A stretch of 64,000 bases of DNA from Chinchilla lanigera. Its lineage: Eukaryota > Chordata > Mammalia > Rodentia > Chinchillidae. A model generated the notes under the pieces. It ran no database searches. It was not told where the DNA came from and saw only the letters and a program-made list of their open reading frames with translations. A program made the translations under genes and the position numbers. Numbering within the stretch: position 1 is the stretch's first letter; every line of letters starts with the position of its first letter. Of this stretch, positions 12,639 to 23,733 are shown one piece after another. The stretch is taken from the NCBI RefSeq assembly GCF_000276665.1, contig NW_004955436.1, forward strand, positions 17,974,422 through 18,038,421, in the 5' to 3' direction.

Positions 12639-13454
12639 TACTCCTTGTCTCTTCCTTCTCAACTGCAATGTTCAGAAAGAAGTCACTACGCACAGTCCAC
12701 ATTAAGGAATGAGGCATTATGTTCCACTTCCTGGAAAGCACAATGTGTATGTGTAACATGATGCAGTTTGACACACAGAGCTTGGAGGGCCTGGATGTGC
12801 AAGTGGAAACTTACTGTGGGTGTTGGAAATGCACAAATGTAATTTCATGCAAAAAAAACAAGGCCAGGGAGAGGGGAGAGAGACATAGAGAGAGAGAGGT
12901 CAGTATCATAGAAGGATAATATTCATCTAGTATCTAGAAGATTAGAACCCAAGAAAGAGGGGGTGAAGCAATATGTGCAGTAGTGCAAGAAGTGGTCATG
13001 AACAGTGTCCAAGAAAAGCCAAGTGGAATCAGTTTCAAAACTGGAAGACCATCAATTATGCAAAATGCCATAATAAACAAAATAAATGAACACAAAACAA
13101 CCAATAAAGCTGAAGAAACTTGAATTTGATAATGAAAATACTACTTGTTACTTATTTGTCTGCCTATCAATTAATAGAAACTGAAATGTACTGTTTTGAA
13201 CTTATGGCATTATCAACTGTTAGAAGTTCCCACAGTTGACATGCCTGTCATCCTCCAGTCCTGTGTTACCCCAATTTTCAATGAATTTGTTATTTTTATT
13301 AAAAATTTGCATTCCACAATATTCAACAGGATAAAGGAAAATGGAAAATAGTGGCATTGCTGTGGAAAAGTAGTGGCATGTTTTATACTAATGACCCGCA
13401 TGTGTAAACATTGTATTGTCTCCCTAATGTCAGAAACTGAAAGAGTAAATAAAG
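12639..13454. other. No recognised feature
   Basis: Unassigned sequence with a purine-rich stretch around 12850-12900 (gagagggg / agagagagag type). I cannot name an element. Confidence 0.4.
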
Positions 13455-13806
13455 TCCGAAAGTTTCAATATGTATTGTGAAAGGGAAAGAAACTTTCTAA
13501 GAGGAAAGCACAACTGGGATGGGGGAAAGAGAAAAGAATGAAAGAAGGAAGAAAAAATACATATATATAAATACACAAGATAGCTAAGATAATTGTACTA
13601 CTAATTTCTAGTAGTTTATTGAAAGGAAAAGTTAATGCTTCACTATTTGATCAATTTTGCATGCCTATATCTAGTCATCTGCATGACTACTTTGAACATA
13701 ACAATATGCAATATAACAACCATTGTTAATTTCCTATCATCTGGTTTTGCAATTCTGTATCATTTTTATTGTTTCTTTTTTTATTCTCTTTAAAATAAAA
13801 AAAAGA
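13455..13806 (+). mobile_element. L1 3' UTR fragment
   Basis: Same 3' UTR family as at 9.36 and 28.35 kb: a purine-rich segment, then 'gatagctaagataattgta', then a single 'gatcaattttgcatgccta' unit and the 3' end 'tctttaaaataaaaaaaag'. 5' truncated, with no ORF2 part. Confidence 0.75.
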
Positions 13807-13881
13807 TGGGTACTGTTTTATGAAAGACTCTTTTTTGAGTGAACTTCATTCAGGTTCACAGACACATTAAGAAAAAGTTGG

Positions 13882-13965
13882 GGAGTGGGGATATAGCTCA
13901 GCGCACAAGTGCCTGCCTGGCAAGCATAAGGTCCTGAGTTCAATTCCCAGTACCAAAAAAAAAAA
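13882..13965 (+). repeat. ID-type (tRNA-Ala) SINE with target duplication
   Basis: tRNA-derived body with A box 'tggggatatagctcagcgc' and B box 'ggtcctgagttcaattccc', then a poly-A tail. An 8-bp duplication (aaagttgg) flanks it at 13874-13881 and 13966-13973. It is a retroposed tRNA relic and not a tRNA gene: the tRNA 3' half has been replaced by the tail. Confidence 0.9.
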
Positions 13966-13973
13966 AAAGTTGG

Positions 13974-16861
13974 ATGAGAAAAGTGTAGAAGTACACTTGG
14001 CAGGATGCATGGATAGAGCTGTCCTTGGGACCTCTGTATACAAATGCCATGTACACTGGAAATAAGCAAAGCAAAGATGCAATGGAAATGGTAGTAGAAT
14101 AGGTCGCAAAGACCTATAATCTAGCCTACCTGTATTTATTCTCAAAGGGCACAATGTCAGTGGAAGTTCTTCATCTGTTTGTGTTTGTTTCCTCATCTAT
14201 AGAGCAGAAGCCTGGGCCAGATAGGCCATATATATCTATTCATCAGAGTACATGATATAGTGTGTACATGATTTTGGTGTTGAATAAATTTGAGAAATCT
14301 TCTATTCAATGTACAATTGAACATTTCTTGCTAAATATTTTTTGGCAGAGGAGAAAAACACATTTGTACTTATGTGAAATTCATTTCTTTATGAAATAAA
14401 TATTATAAGCCTCAAGTTTCTGAAAAGCTTTTCAGGTAGAGACACATTAGAATAATAGAGTCTTTGCAGGCATGAGAGAAGCCATCAATTTTAAACCAAA
14501 TATTTGTGATCCCACACAGATCAAAACCAAAGGAAATTAAGCTTTCTATTACCTCCTTTTCAAACTCTTGCCTTTGGAATGATACTTGGTACATATAAGG
14601 AAAGATATTCCTAAATATAAAAACTACTATTGGGAAAGCTAATTCAGGGCTCTAAGTTTAAATTTGTAATAAGATGTACTCTATGGAATTCTAATAGAGA
14701 TTATGTATTTAAATCATGCAGCACTGTCTTTGGCTCATAGTAACCACTTGAAATGTTCAACATAAAATAAGATCTGGTTTTTAATTAGCCACTGATTAAA
14801 TTAGCTATGTGTAATGAAAATCTCTCTTTGCCCAAAGTAGTATTAAGTCCCTTAACAGTTTTTTTTTTTCAACGTGTAGGTCCCTCAGAATAATTATGTG
14901 AAAATACTTTGTATTTTGAATGACTTTTTGAATGTACTAGAGAATATAATATTTACAGGGAACATGAGTCTTGAAAATGGACTTCCTTTTAACAGAAATT
15001 GAACTGTGGAGAGAGATTTCCTTCAGGTTTTAATAACCCTAGTTCTGTGACACTACTCTGTGCTGGATAAAATCTGATTTCCACTTCATTGATAGAAATT
15101 TAGAAAGAAATAAGTCCAGTTGGACACATTATCACACTGGTATATAAGGTTCTGGGGTCTTTATCCTGTAGGCTAGATACTGTTTCCTTAGGAAAATATA
15201 TCATGCCTTTACCTACAAGCTACTCCAATTATATTCAAGAATCAAAGATTATCTTGATGTTCTAAGCATAAGGGTAAAATCAATTCTAAAGCCCAGATTT
15301 CAGATATAGTGCAATGGGGTCATAGGGAGAGAGTAGCAAATAGAGGCTGTGCTTAAAGTTTCTCCAAATTCTCTATTATGGATATCAAAATCACACCAAA
15401 TGAAATCAGTGCACAGGAAACAGAGCTTCCAGCCAAATCTGTCTGGCCTTTCTTTCAAGCAGGTGGCCCTAAGCCCCTCCTAAAAAACAAATATAAAGAT
15501 GACACTGCTGAGTCATTTGAGTACTTCCTGTGTCTAGCAAGAATTCTATTTATGTTATAGTTTTATTTAGAGGCTTTGAGAATATAGATTCTTACAGCAT
15601 ATGTTTATTGCATTTTTTAAAAAAACAAATACACTAAGGTTATTGCATCTTTATCATTTTATTCCCCATAGAATTGAGCTCTTAAAATTTAGAAATAACA
15701 ATTATTTTGCTGTCTTTGTGATTTATACATCCAGGTTACCTCAGCCCTTTGAGTCTATGGCTAGTGTGATGCCTTTTTACATTGTGAAATCTCAAGAACT
15801 CTTACCTAGAATTACATGCCTTCTCATCCTAATGGAAGTATAGCCTCCTGGTTTTGTAGATAAACAAGATGTTCAAACTACTCTGGGCTATTCAGTGGCT
15901 AGTCTACACTAATATATACTACCAGCTGGAAAAAAAAAAAACCTGCAGGTAGGCAGCAATAAAATATGTGTCAAGAATAATTTTCAGACTTTGAACTTTT
16001 CTCTTTGCCTGAGGAACACACTCTTCTACCAAAATAAGTAAGGGAACACATGAATGATTGACTGAATGAATGAAATCTTAAAAGCATAATTATATCTGTT
16101 ACACCAAGTACCTACTCCATATAGTAACAAAGATAGGCATTTTTTAACATTATTTCTGACATGTATTATACATTATTGTACTCTAACTCTTTGTTATTTC
16201 TCCAAGTTACTCTTCAGACAAATTAATTGATCCTGTAGTTGGGAACATTTTGCATATAACTTTTGGCAAGTCCATCATACTCAAGTGCAATTTAAACCAT
16301 ATATTTTTTCTAAAGAATTCATAATGAAGATCTCTCAAGATTACTGCTACTATATGGCAATAAACTCTCTAGGCTAAAGTCTTTATTCCAGAATTTCATG
16401 ACATGGGTCAGAAACCTTTTTCTCTAATGGGTCGAGAAGGCAATATTTTGGGCTTAATAGAGCATATGGTCTCATCACAATTGGTCAACTACTCACACCA
16501 CAGAGTGAAAGCACCACAGAAAATACATTAATGAATGTAAATGGCTGTGTTCCACTAACACTTCACTGACAAATCCTGGAAGTACGTCACATTTGGCTCA
16601 TAGAGCATAGTTGCTGTCCTCATTCCTATGATATAAAGTCTTTCGGTTACCTTGGCAGGGCAGCATTCTTTAGAAATGTGACAAAATCAGTGATAATTTG
16701 TACCAATGAAAGGATGCCTTTTTTCTAGGTGAATATAAATTATTGTTCTTAAATATATTGTTATATATTTTAAATTATATTGTTCTTAATTTCTGTAGCA
16801 AAAGCAAATTTTATCTGAATAGGTAGTAAATGGACAGAAAAGAACTACTAATAAAAAACAT
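13974..16861. other. No recognised feature
   Basis: About 2.9 kb of AT-rich intergenic DNA. Open frames such as 14412-14594 (minus), 15378-15560 and 15601-15843 (plus) show no domain or splice context. No repeat family was confidently recognised. Confidence 0.45.
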
Positions 16862-17310
16862 GTTGTTATGTTTTAGACATAACCCCCCCACCCAAAAAAA
16901 TCATGTGCTTGGAAATAGGATTTTTCCAAGACAATTGGATCATAGAGGTATTATACTCATCAGTGGATTAATCAATTGATGAATGTATAGCTGAATGCAA
17001 TGTTAAAAGACAGGGTCCAATTGGAAGAAGTGGGTTACTGAGGACATTCCTTTGGAGGCTGTATCTCTTTCTGGTTCTTCTTCACTCACTGCTTCCTGGC
17101 TGCCATGTGTTGAGCAGCCCTCTTTTTCCATGCCTTTCCTCTGTGAAGGATAGCCATGGACTAAATCTTCTGAAACTGTCTATGACCATACCACCCTGAA
17201 TGTGCCCAATCTAGTCTGAACCTTCTAAAACCATAAGCCAGAATAAGGCTCTCCTTTATGTTATGGATATCAGTATTTTGTCCTAGCAACAGAAAAGCTG
17301 GATAATATGT
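16862..17310 (+). repeat. Solo MaLR-like LTR
   Basis: It begins 'tgttatgttttagacataac', contains the 'gttcttcttcactcactgct' / 'gccatgtgttgagcagcc' type segment, and ends 'aagctggataatatg' after a 'taagccagaataaggc' polyadenylation-like region. It resembles the LTRs at 10.56 and 12.34 kb but has no partner, so it looks solo. Boundaries approximate. Confidence 0.55.
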
Positions 17311-17364
17311 ATTCTCTATAGCAATTTTTCAAATAACTCTAAAATATGTACCTAGAGGATCCAT

Positions 17365-17855
17365 TCTTTTTCCAAAAATATGATCAAAACAAACATGTTT
17401 GAGTATGCAGTAAGTCAAAAAATGAGGTACATATTAGATATTTTGATGATAGCCATTCTTTCTAGGGGAAGGTGGTATTTCAATGTAGTTTTAATTTGCA
17501 TTTCTCTGATGACCAGCAGTGATGTCATTTTATCCTGTATTTATTGGCCATCTGTATTTCTGAAAGGTATCTGTTTATTTCGGTTGCCAATTTTTTGATT
17601 GGATCTTTTATTTGAGGGAGTCTAGATTTTTGAGTTCTTTATACATTCTTGATGTTAATCTTACATCTGAAGAATAGCTGGCAAAATATTTTTCTCATTC
17701 TGTAGGTTGTCTCTTCATTCTGTTGGCTCTTTGCTGGGCAGAAGCTTTTTAATTTGATATGCTAATCTGTTTCATTTATAGTACTAGTTTACCTTAATTC
17801 ATTGCAAAGAAAGTTTTATGTTATTATCTGTGGTTCTATTTAAGAATCTTTCTGT
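17365..17855 (-). mobile_element. L1 ORF2 3' portion, antisense
   Basis: The + strand reads as the reverse complement of the L1 ORF2 C-terminal region: 'gatagccattctttctagg', 'tttgcatttctctgatgacc', 'cattctgtaggttgtctct'. It is followed directly by plus-sense L1 3' UTR from about 17856, the layout of a 5'-inverted L1. Confidence 0.7.
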
Positions 17856-17984
17856 CTGTCTTATCCTCCGAATGACTACTTTGAAAATAATGATACACAG
17901 TGCACAATATTAACTAATCTCATTATTTTGCTATAAAACTTTGTCTCATTTTTCATAAACTGAAATAACAAAAATGAGTTCAAA
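17856..17984 (+). mobile_element. L1 3' UTR remnant hosting the provirus
   Basis: It matches the L1 3' UTR unit seen at 13.68 kb ('gactactttgaaaataatg', then 'attaactaatctcatt'). The betaretrovirus-like provirus is inserted immediately after it, at the target site ttcaaa (17979-17984). Confidence 0.6.
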
Positions 17985-18338
17985 TGTGGAAGGCCAGATA
18001 AAAAGATTGAGCTCTAGTTGGCCTCCTCTGTGAACAGTAAGGAGAAAGGCAGCATGTAAGCATGCTGACACGCTACAGGGTAAAGGTTAACACAGCTGAG
18101 GTCCTGTTACTTGCCTGGATATGTGCCATGCTTGGTGGGAGGCCAAAGAATCCTCTACTGCAATTGCTTGCTCCCATACCTGAGTAAATAAACATAGTGT
18201 GCACCAGTCACTCAGGGCTCCTTGTCAAAGGGAGATAAGAATGCCCTGACTTCCACATTTTAACTTAACTCTATGTCTCTTTGTTTTTCATTCTTGTCAT
18301 CCTTTGGTCAGGTACAAGCTCATAGGCTGTGTCCTACA
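17985..18338 (+). repeat. 5' LTR of the class II provirus
   Basis: 354 bp, starting TG and ending CA ('tgtggaaggccag' to 'gtcctaca'). A polyadenylation signal aataaa lies at 18187-18192. It aligns along its length with 23734-24079. Confidence 0.92.
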
Positions 18339-18340
18339 AG

Positions 18341-18358
18341 TAGAGCCCAAACAGGAAC
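18341..18358 (+). promoter_or_regulatory. Primer binding site, tRNA-Lys3-like
   Basis: The 18 bases tagagcccaaacaggaac begin two bases after the LTR. They match the known tRNA-Lys3 primer site (TGGCGCCCGAACAGGGAC) at 14 of 18 positions; three of the mismatches are G-to-A and one is C-to-A. Minus-strand DNA synthesis would have been primed here. Confidence 0.8.
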
Positions 18359-18539
18359 ACTGACCAAGGAAGTTCACCCAGAGGAAAAGTGTAGTGAGTC
18401 AGCAGTATGGGCTTCTTCTACAGTGGAGAAGTGCTGGCTGGAAAAAAGAAAATGGCAAAAGGAAAAATGAAACTTCAGTGCATGCAGAAAATTTCAGCTG
18501 GGGTAGTGGGGCAGAGTTCCTTGATTGAAGTACTACAGC

Positions 18540-19210
18540 ATTATACCCCTTTGTTAGATATTCTGTTGTGCTAGTCGGTGCTCAAGTTAGTACTCAGTTG
18601 ATTTCTCATATGTTGCAAGACGTTGTCAAACATAATCCTTGGTTTCCTCTGTTGGGAAGGTTTGATGTAGAGAGTTGGGATCAAGTGAAAGAGGGCTCAG
18701 AGCATGCTTATACTCAGGGCTTTGTTATATTCTCTGAAACTTTCTCCAATGGGCTTGGTCTATGCAGTTCTTTAACTGCAGGAGAACATTCTATACCTAG
18801 TACATTCTTGAGGGAGGATAGGGATGAGGTCCTTGTCCTCTTCTCTTCCATCTCCTCTTCCTCCTTCCCTTCCATCTGTGATCGAGACAGTAGAGTCTTC
18901 TTATCAAAAATTGGTTAGATAGGCTGTGCTTCAAGGAGAGCCCTTTGAGATGTATGCGTTTCTGATTAATATTTATCCTGACCCTAGCAATCCACAACAA
19001 AATGTTCATGAGTATAGTCTTTTGGAGTATAATTTTCTGAAAGAATTAAAATCCAATGTCATGAACAATGGAGTTCAAGTACCTTTTACATTGGGCATGT
19101 TGGAGTCTGTCCTAGGAGTTTTGCACTTACCTCCTTTAGACATTAAGCATTGAGCTAAATCCTACATTCCCGCAGGGCAATACTTAACTTTCTATACTAA
19201 TTTTCAAGAG
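18540..19210 (+). pseudogene. ERV gag relic: matrix (p10-like) and capsid
   Basis: A p10-like matrix segment is open at 18568-18918, with the 'NPWFP' and 'SWDQV' motifs typical of betaretroviral matrix. From 18926 to 19153 a second open segment carries a capsid N-terminal signature: 'LKELKSNV', then 'VPFTLGMLESV', then a 'LPPLD' motif. In a live virus these form the membrane-binding and core-forming parts of Gag. Here they lie in separate frames, and the capsid C-terminal part after 19150 has several stops. This is a broken copy and cannot encode a working Gag. The assignment rests on motif recognition and on the position between the primer site and the nucleocapsid relic. Confidence 0.75.
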
Positions 19211-19689
19211 TTAGCAGTGAGCAAGTTCAGCAGAATGTAGCAGTAGGACACTCAAAGATTACAGAAGAAATGCTGTTGGGAATAGGTCTGCACTCAGATC
19301 TAATCTCACAGTTAACCCTTCCAGACCAGGCTTATCAGCAAATGGCTCTCATAATGAAACCTGCCTGGGGACTCTTTCTGAGGATGGTATTCCTACTCAG
19401 TCCTTTTTATCATTCTTTAAGGCTCTGGTGAGCCTTATGCCCAGTTCTTAACCAAGTTGCAGGAATTTGTAAGATGACAAATACTTCATGCCCAAGCAGA
19501 AGAGATTATTGTGTTGCAGCTGGCTTGTAAGAATGCTTAGAAGTACTGTAAATAAATGCTAGGGGCCACCCAAGTGACTAAAAATCTTGGAAACTATTTG
19601 AAAGTATGCCAAGATGTGGACACTGAAAGTCATAAGTCCTCTATGTTTGACCAACCCATGTTTGGTTTAATTAAACAAAATCAGGCTTC

Positions 19690-19900
19690 TTAAAAAATAT
19701 GATGTTTTAAATGTGGCAAAACAGGACATATCCAAAAACAGTGCACTCAACTCCAGGCAAGAAAGGGTGAACTTACTCCTCTCCCGGAAGGAACAGTGCC
19801 AACAACTTCTCTGGGATGTCACAAGTGAAATCACTGGGCTAAACAATGTCATTCTAAATTTTGTTGAGATGGCTTTCTCCTGCTGGGAAATGGGATGACG
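19690..19900 (+). pseudogene. ERV gag relic: nucleocapsid zinc knuckles
   Basis: Read in the gag frame, the first knuckle begins CFKCGK at about 19700. A second follows with an 'HWAKQCHSKF' segment at about 19830-19860, then 'GNGM' and 'PQAQQ', a pattern seen in betaretroviral nucleocapsids. The first histidine position and the second knuckle are damaged by substitutions and stops. The minus and plus open frames over this stretch (19667-19921 and 19713-19898) are shadows in other frames. Confidence 0.7.
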
Positions 19901-20034
19901 GCCTGGCCCCAGGCCCAACAAATAATGGGGGAATTCCCAGGACAGGCTTGTAGCCCCAATCCTCTGTGGGTCTCCAAAGGACTGCTGAGTCCTGTATCAC
20001 CAGAACCCCAAGAAGCATGGCATTAGATCATCCC

Positions 20035-20270
20035 ACTGCTGAGCAGTTGACTTTGATTGGCAGAGATAAGCCTATTAAAATCCCCTTGGGAATCTAGTGA
20101 CTTCTTTCTTTAAGAAGTATGGGCCTTGTGCTAATAAAAAGTAGTTCAAAGTTTCAGGGTGTTGAAATATTCCCTGGGATTATTGATTCAGGGTACTTGA
20201 GGGAAATTCAGGTTGTGATTCAGTAACATGGTGTTTGGGTGTCTAAAGCAGGTGATTATATTGCTCACTG
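20035..20270 (+). pseudogene. ERV dUTPase relic
   Basis: A segment around 20040-20095 reads 'AEQLTLIGRDKP'. From about 20118 a second segment has 'MGLVLIKSSS' followed by 'FPGIIDSGY' and 'REIQVV', the trimeric dUTPase signature (motif 3 region). In betaretroviruses dUTPase is fused to the pro frame between gag and protease, which matches the position here. It has stops and is not functional. Confidence 0.75.
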
Positions 20271-20374
20271 ATTCTTTCACCAGCTGTCAGAACTACAGCT
20301 ATTAGTTGAGAAGCTTAAGGATTTAGCAGTAGCCCCCATAAGGAAGTGGTTTTCACTCAAGATATCACAGATCA

Positions 20375-20640
20375 CTGGCCCGTGTATACTGTTAAGGTTA
20401 AAGGAAAATATTTTTGAGAGCTCATAGACACAGATGCAGAAATTTCAGTGGCCCCCTGCCTGGCCCATCTGAGCAGCAGCCACCTCCTTGGTGGGGCACA
20501 GGTCACTCAATTTATGCAGAGTGCTATATACCTTTCCCTTATATAGAATCTGATAACTTTAAGAGAATTTTTCAGTCATCTTTTGCAGGAACCCAGTCAA
20601 TTTGTGGGGCAGGAGTCTGCTGAAAGCATGGAAAATTCAA
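20375..20640 (+). pseudogene. ERV aspartic protease relic
   Basis: The translation carries 'ELIDTDAEISV' at about 20415-20450, aligned with the catalytic D-T/S-G motif of retroviral aspartic proteases. The invariant glycine is replaced by aspartate, so the active site is lost. The following 'FVGQES' type segment lies toward the protease flap/C-terminal part. Stops interrupt the frame. Position between dUTPase and reverse transcriptase supports the call. Confidence 0.65.
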
Positions 20641-20719
20641 ATTACTAATAATTGCAATTCCACCTCTTGATAGAAAGATGTCTGAACCTATGGAAATTTA
20701 TCAGAAGAATGAAAGGGTA

Positions 20720-21700
20720 GGTCCTAGCTATGAGACAAATTTTTAATGGGGGTCATGTGGCTTCTCTCCATCCAAAAACTGCCCTCTTATTGAAATGAAA
20801 AACTGATGTACCTGTTTGGGTGGATTAATAGCCCCTGCCAAAGAAGAAGTTCAATGCTTCCAAGTGTTAGTGGAAGAACAGTTGGAAGTGAGACATCAGA
20901 CCTTCCACTAACCCTTAGAGTACACCTGTTTTTGTTATACCAAGGAAATCAGGAAGTAGAAGTTGCTTCAGGATTTAAGAACTATTAATGCATGTATTTA
21001 TCCTATGGGCACTTTGTAGCCCAGAATCTATGCTCCTACTGCAGTCCCATGGGACTGGCCTATGATAATTATTGAGCTTAAGGATTGCTTTTGTTTAAAT
21101 CATTCATTTAGGTCTATAGGACCAACTTCATTTTGCTTTCTCTGATCTTGCCACTAACTTTGCTGAGCCTATGTACCAATATCAATGGACAGTTTTCCCA
21201 TAGGTGATGATGAACAGCCCTACCATGTGTATTTTATTGGTCAGTCTTTAAATCCTGTTGGGAAAAAGTTCCCTTAAGCTTATATAATACATTATATGGA
21301 TGATATGTTCCTGGCTGTTGATTCTCAGCAACAATTTATGCTTCTTTTTGTGGAGACTAAACAGGCTTTGATGCAACATAGGTTATGTATAGCCCCAGAA
21401 AAAATTCAAACTATCTTCTCCTATAGCTATTTGGGAACTCTGGTATTAAGAGAGCAGTTTGAGCCCAGAAATTGACATTAAGGAGATATTTATTTCAAAC
21501 AATAAATGATTCCAGAAATTACTGGGGGACATTAATTGGATTCACCCAGAATTAGGAATATGAGCTAGGCAATCTATATAAAACATTGCAAAGAGATCCA
21601 GATTTGAATTCTCCTCATAGCGTCATGAGGTACTTAAGAAGTCACACGTGCTTTGGCTAATACACAGCTGTTTTGATTTAGTCTAATGGTGCCTTTCATG
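20720..21700 (+). pseudogene. ERV reverse transcriptase relic
   Basis: The catalytic YMDD box is intact at 21293-21304, followed by 'MFLAVDS' and, further on, 'CIAPEKIQT' and 'YSYLGT', the palm and thumb order of betaretroviral reverse transcriptase. Upstream finger motifs are eroded, and the region from 20720 to 21250 has many stops and frameshifts. The enzyme copied RNA to DNA in the ancestral virus; this copy cannot be expressed as one protein. Confidence 0.85.
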
Positions 21701-21744
21701 TTAGTCATGCTCCTCATTTTCTTACTGCACTCTTTGATCAAATA

Positions 21745-22335
21745 GTGGATAATGTAAGTCAACCTATTGAATGGCTTTACCTTCCTATCCAGCTTTGCAA
21801 AAATCCTCATATGTATAAAGATCAAATAGCTAAGCTAATTCAACAAGCCCGCTATTGCAACGTACAGCTTTTAGGATTCAATCCCGATAATATTGTGCTT
21901 CCTATTAGTCTTGCACAGCATACTCATTTGATGCACACTTCCTTAGTTTGGCAGATAATCTTGCAGATTATGTTGGATTGGTGACAATTATTATCCTTCT
22001 GATAAGTTTGCATAGTTATATTATCATTATGCATTTATTTTACCCAGAAATAGACAACTCCTCTTATGAATACTTCAACTTATTTTATAGATGGTTCTTC
22101 TTGTGGTTTTGTTGCTTACTGGACTATGCAAAATCACCAGAAAAGTGCTGCTGCTGGAGTTTTGGCTCAAAGATTGGAGTTGGTTGCTATAATTATCACA
22201 TTAGAATGTACTCTGACAGAACTTGTTAATGTTTTATATGATTCTGCCTGTGTAGTTAATGTCAATAATCATTTGGAGATAGCCACTATAAAAAGAACTC
22301 TAGATCTCCCTTTGTTCAATTTATTTTTTTGAGGT
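21745..22335 (+). pseudogene. ERV RNase H and connection relic
   Basis: The open segment at 21745-21984 corresponds to the RT connection region. The open segment at 22066-22332 carries the RNase H start 'YFIDGSS' (first catalytic Asp), 'LAQRLELVAI' (catalytic Glu) and 'VLYDSACVV' (the DS Asp motif). The spacing is right for a betaretroviral RNase H that degraded genomic RNA during reverse transcription. Frames are not continuous with reverse transcriptase upstream. Confidence 0.8.
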
Positions 22336-22359
22336 TGCAGGCAGCAATTTGGAATAGGA

Positions 22360-23260
22360 CTGTCTCTTTTCATACAAGTCATATATATTTACACTCTGGC
22401 TTTCCCAGAGCAGTGGCAGAAGGAAATCATCACACCAATAGACTCATCACCTTGAGTTTTCAACCGGTAAGCCTTTCTCATTCTTACTTCCGTCAGAATA
22501 CTTGAGTCCTTACCTCTAGTTTTAAACTTTCCAGCTCAGAGGCACAGCACACTGTACAATCTTGTCCAGCATGCCAGACCTTACCTACATCAATTCCATC
22601 AGAAGGCTGTAATCCTTGAGGCCTCCAGGCAAATGAGTTTTGGCAAATGGATGTAACACATCCATCTCAATTTGGCAGACTTCAGTATGTACATGTTAGT
22701 ACTACTTCCATCTTATGCATGCTATCTGCTATGCAAGTGAAGCTGTGGAGCATATGTAGCAACACTGTCTCTCAGCATTTGCAAAGATGGGAGCTCCTGA
22801 GAAAATAAAAACAGATAATAGCCCTGTCTATTATCTAAGCAGGAGTTTTTAAAGGTTTTTGAAGCAATAGAATATTAGCCATCCCACTGGAATTCCTTAT
22901 AATCCACAAGGATAAGTTATTGTTGAGTGTATACATTTAACATCAAAACAGCAATTACAAAAACAAAAAGTGAAAATAATAGATCATAAGCCACAGCTTG
23001 CCTTGATTTTGCAATGTTTACACTTAATTTTTTGAATCCTGTTGTTAATACAGATAGCACCCTAGTGAAATTACATTGGTCAAAAGTACAAGAGCACCAG
23101 AAAAGGGAGAAAGCACAATTGTAGCAATCTCTGAGATGGGAAAATGGCATGGGGTGGGGGTTTCTTGAGTCGTTGCAGGAGATGGACAGATGGTGTGGGT
23201 AACCTCTAGGAGCGTATGACCATGGAGAAGTCCTCCCCATGACACACTAGTGGAGGAAAT
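22360..23260 (+). pseudogene. ERV integrase relic
   Basis: It shows the zinc-binding histidine-cysteine pattern ('CPACQTL' at about 22565-22585), the catalytic-core start 'WQMDVTHPSQFG' at about 22640-22680 with the first catalytic Asp, and a decayed core with 'IPLEFL' near 22890. A C-terminal region with 'GKWHG' and 'GDGQMVWV' lies at about 23135-23205. Several stops and at least two frame changes are present. It is a classical class II ERV integrase, no longer able to act. Confidence 0.8.
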
Positions 23261-23715
23261 TGACTCCACTTTCCTCACCAGTGAAAGCCTTCCCTCAGAT
23301 GACAACTGAAGAAACAACTCAAGAGGCAGAAAGAGTGGTCCATCATTAGCACCTGCCAGAAACGAGAAAGCCTTGTGTTGATTGAGGACCCTTTAAATAG
23401 ACCCTCTGGAGGATAGCTCTGATGGCCCATCACAACTATGCCCCTCTTCAGCTGGAAGTACCAAGAGTGGTCTGTGCCTGTTACCCCCCATGGCAGTTAG
23501 GGGTACTTCTCCAGATCAGTGCACAGTTAAGTTAGTTATAGTATGGGCAGTCAGGGCTAGGCCCTGGAAAAGAGACAGTACAGATACTTTACAACTGTGG
23601 GTGGAGGTATAGTCATCAAAGGCTAGACCTCAAGACAAAAGAGAGAATAATTACACCTAGTAGTACTTCCTGTAGAGGTAGAAAACAATGATTGATATTC
23701 AACTGCTGTTATTGT
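23261..23715 (+). other. Post-integrase ERV region without recognisable env
   Basis: About 450 bp between the integrase relic and the purine tract show no surface or transmembrane envelope motif in any frame that I could read. Betaretroviral env normally needs about 2 kb, so env has been deleted or was never present. Confidence 0.6.
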
Positions 23716-23733
23716 AAAACAAAAAGGGAGCAA
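23716..23733 (+). promoter_or_regulatory. Polypurine tract
   Basis: The purine-rich run 'aaaacaaaaagggagcaa' sits immediately upstream of the 3' LTR. This is the position and composition of the plus-strand primer of retroviruses. Confidence 0.75.

Noticed and set aside
13882..13965. tRNA gene call
   Set aside because: The A and B boxes belong to an ID SINE with poly-A tail and target duplication; it has no complete cloverleaf.
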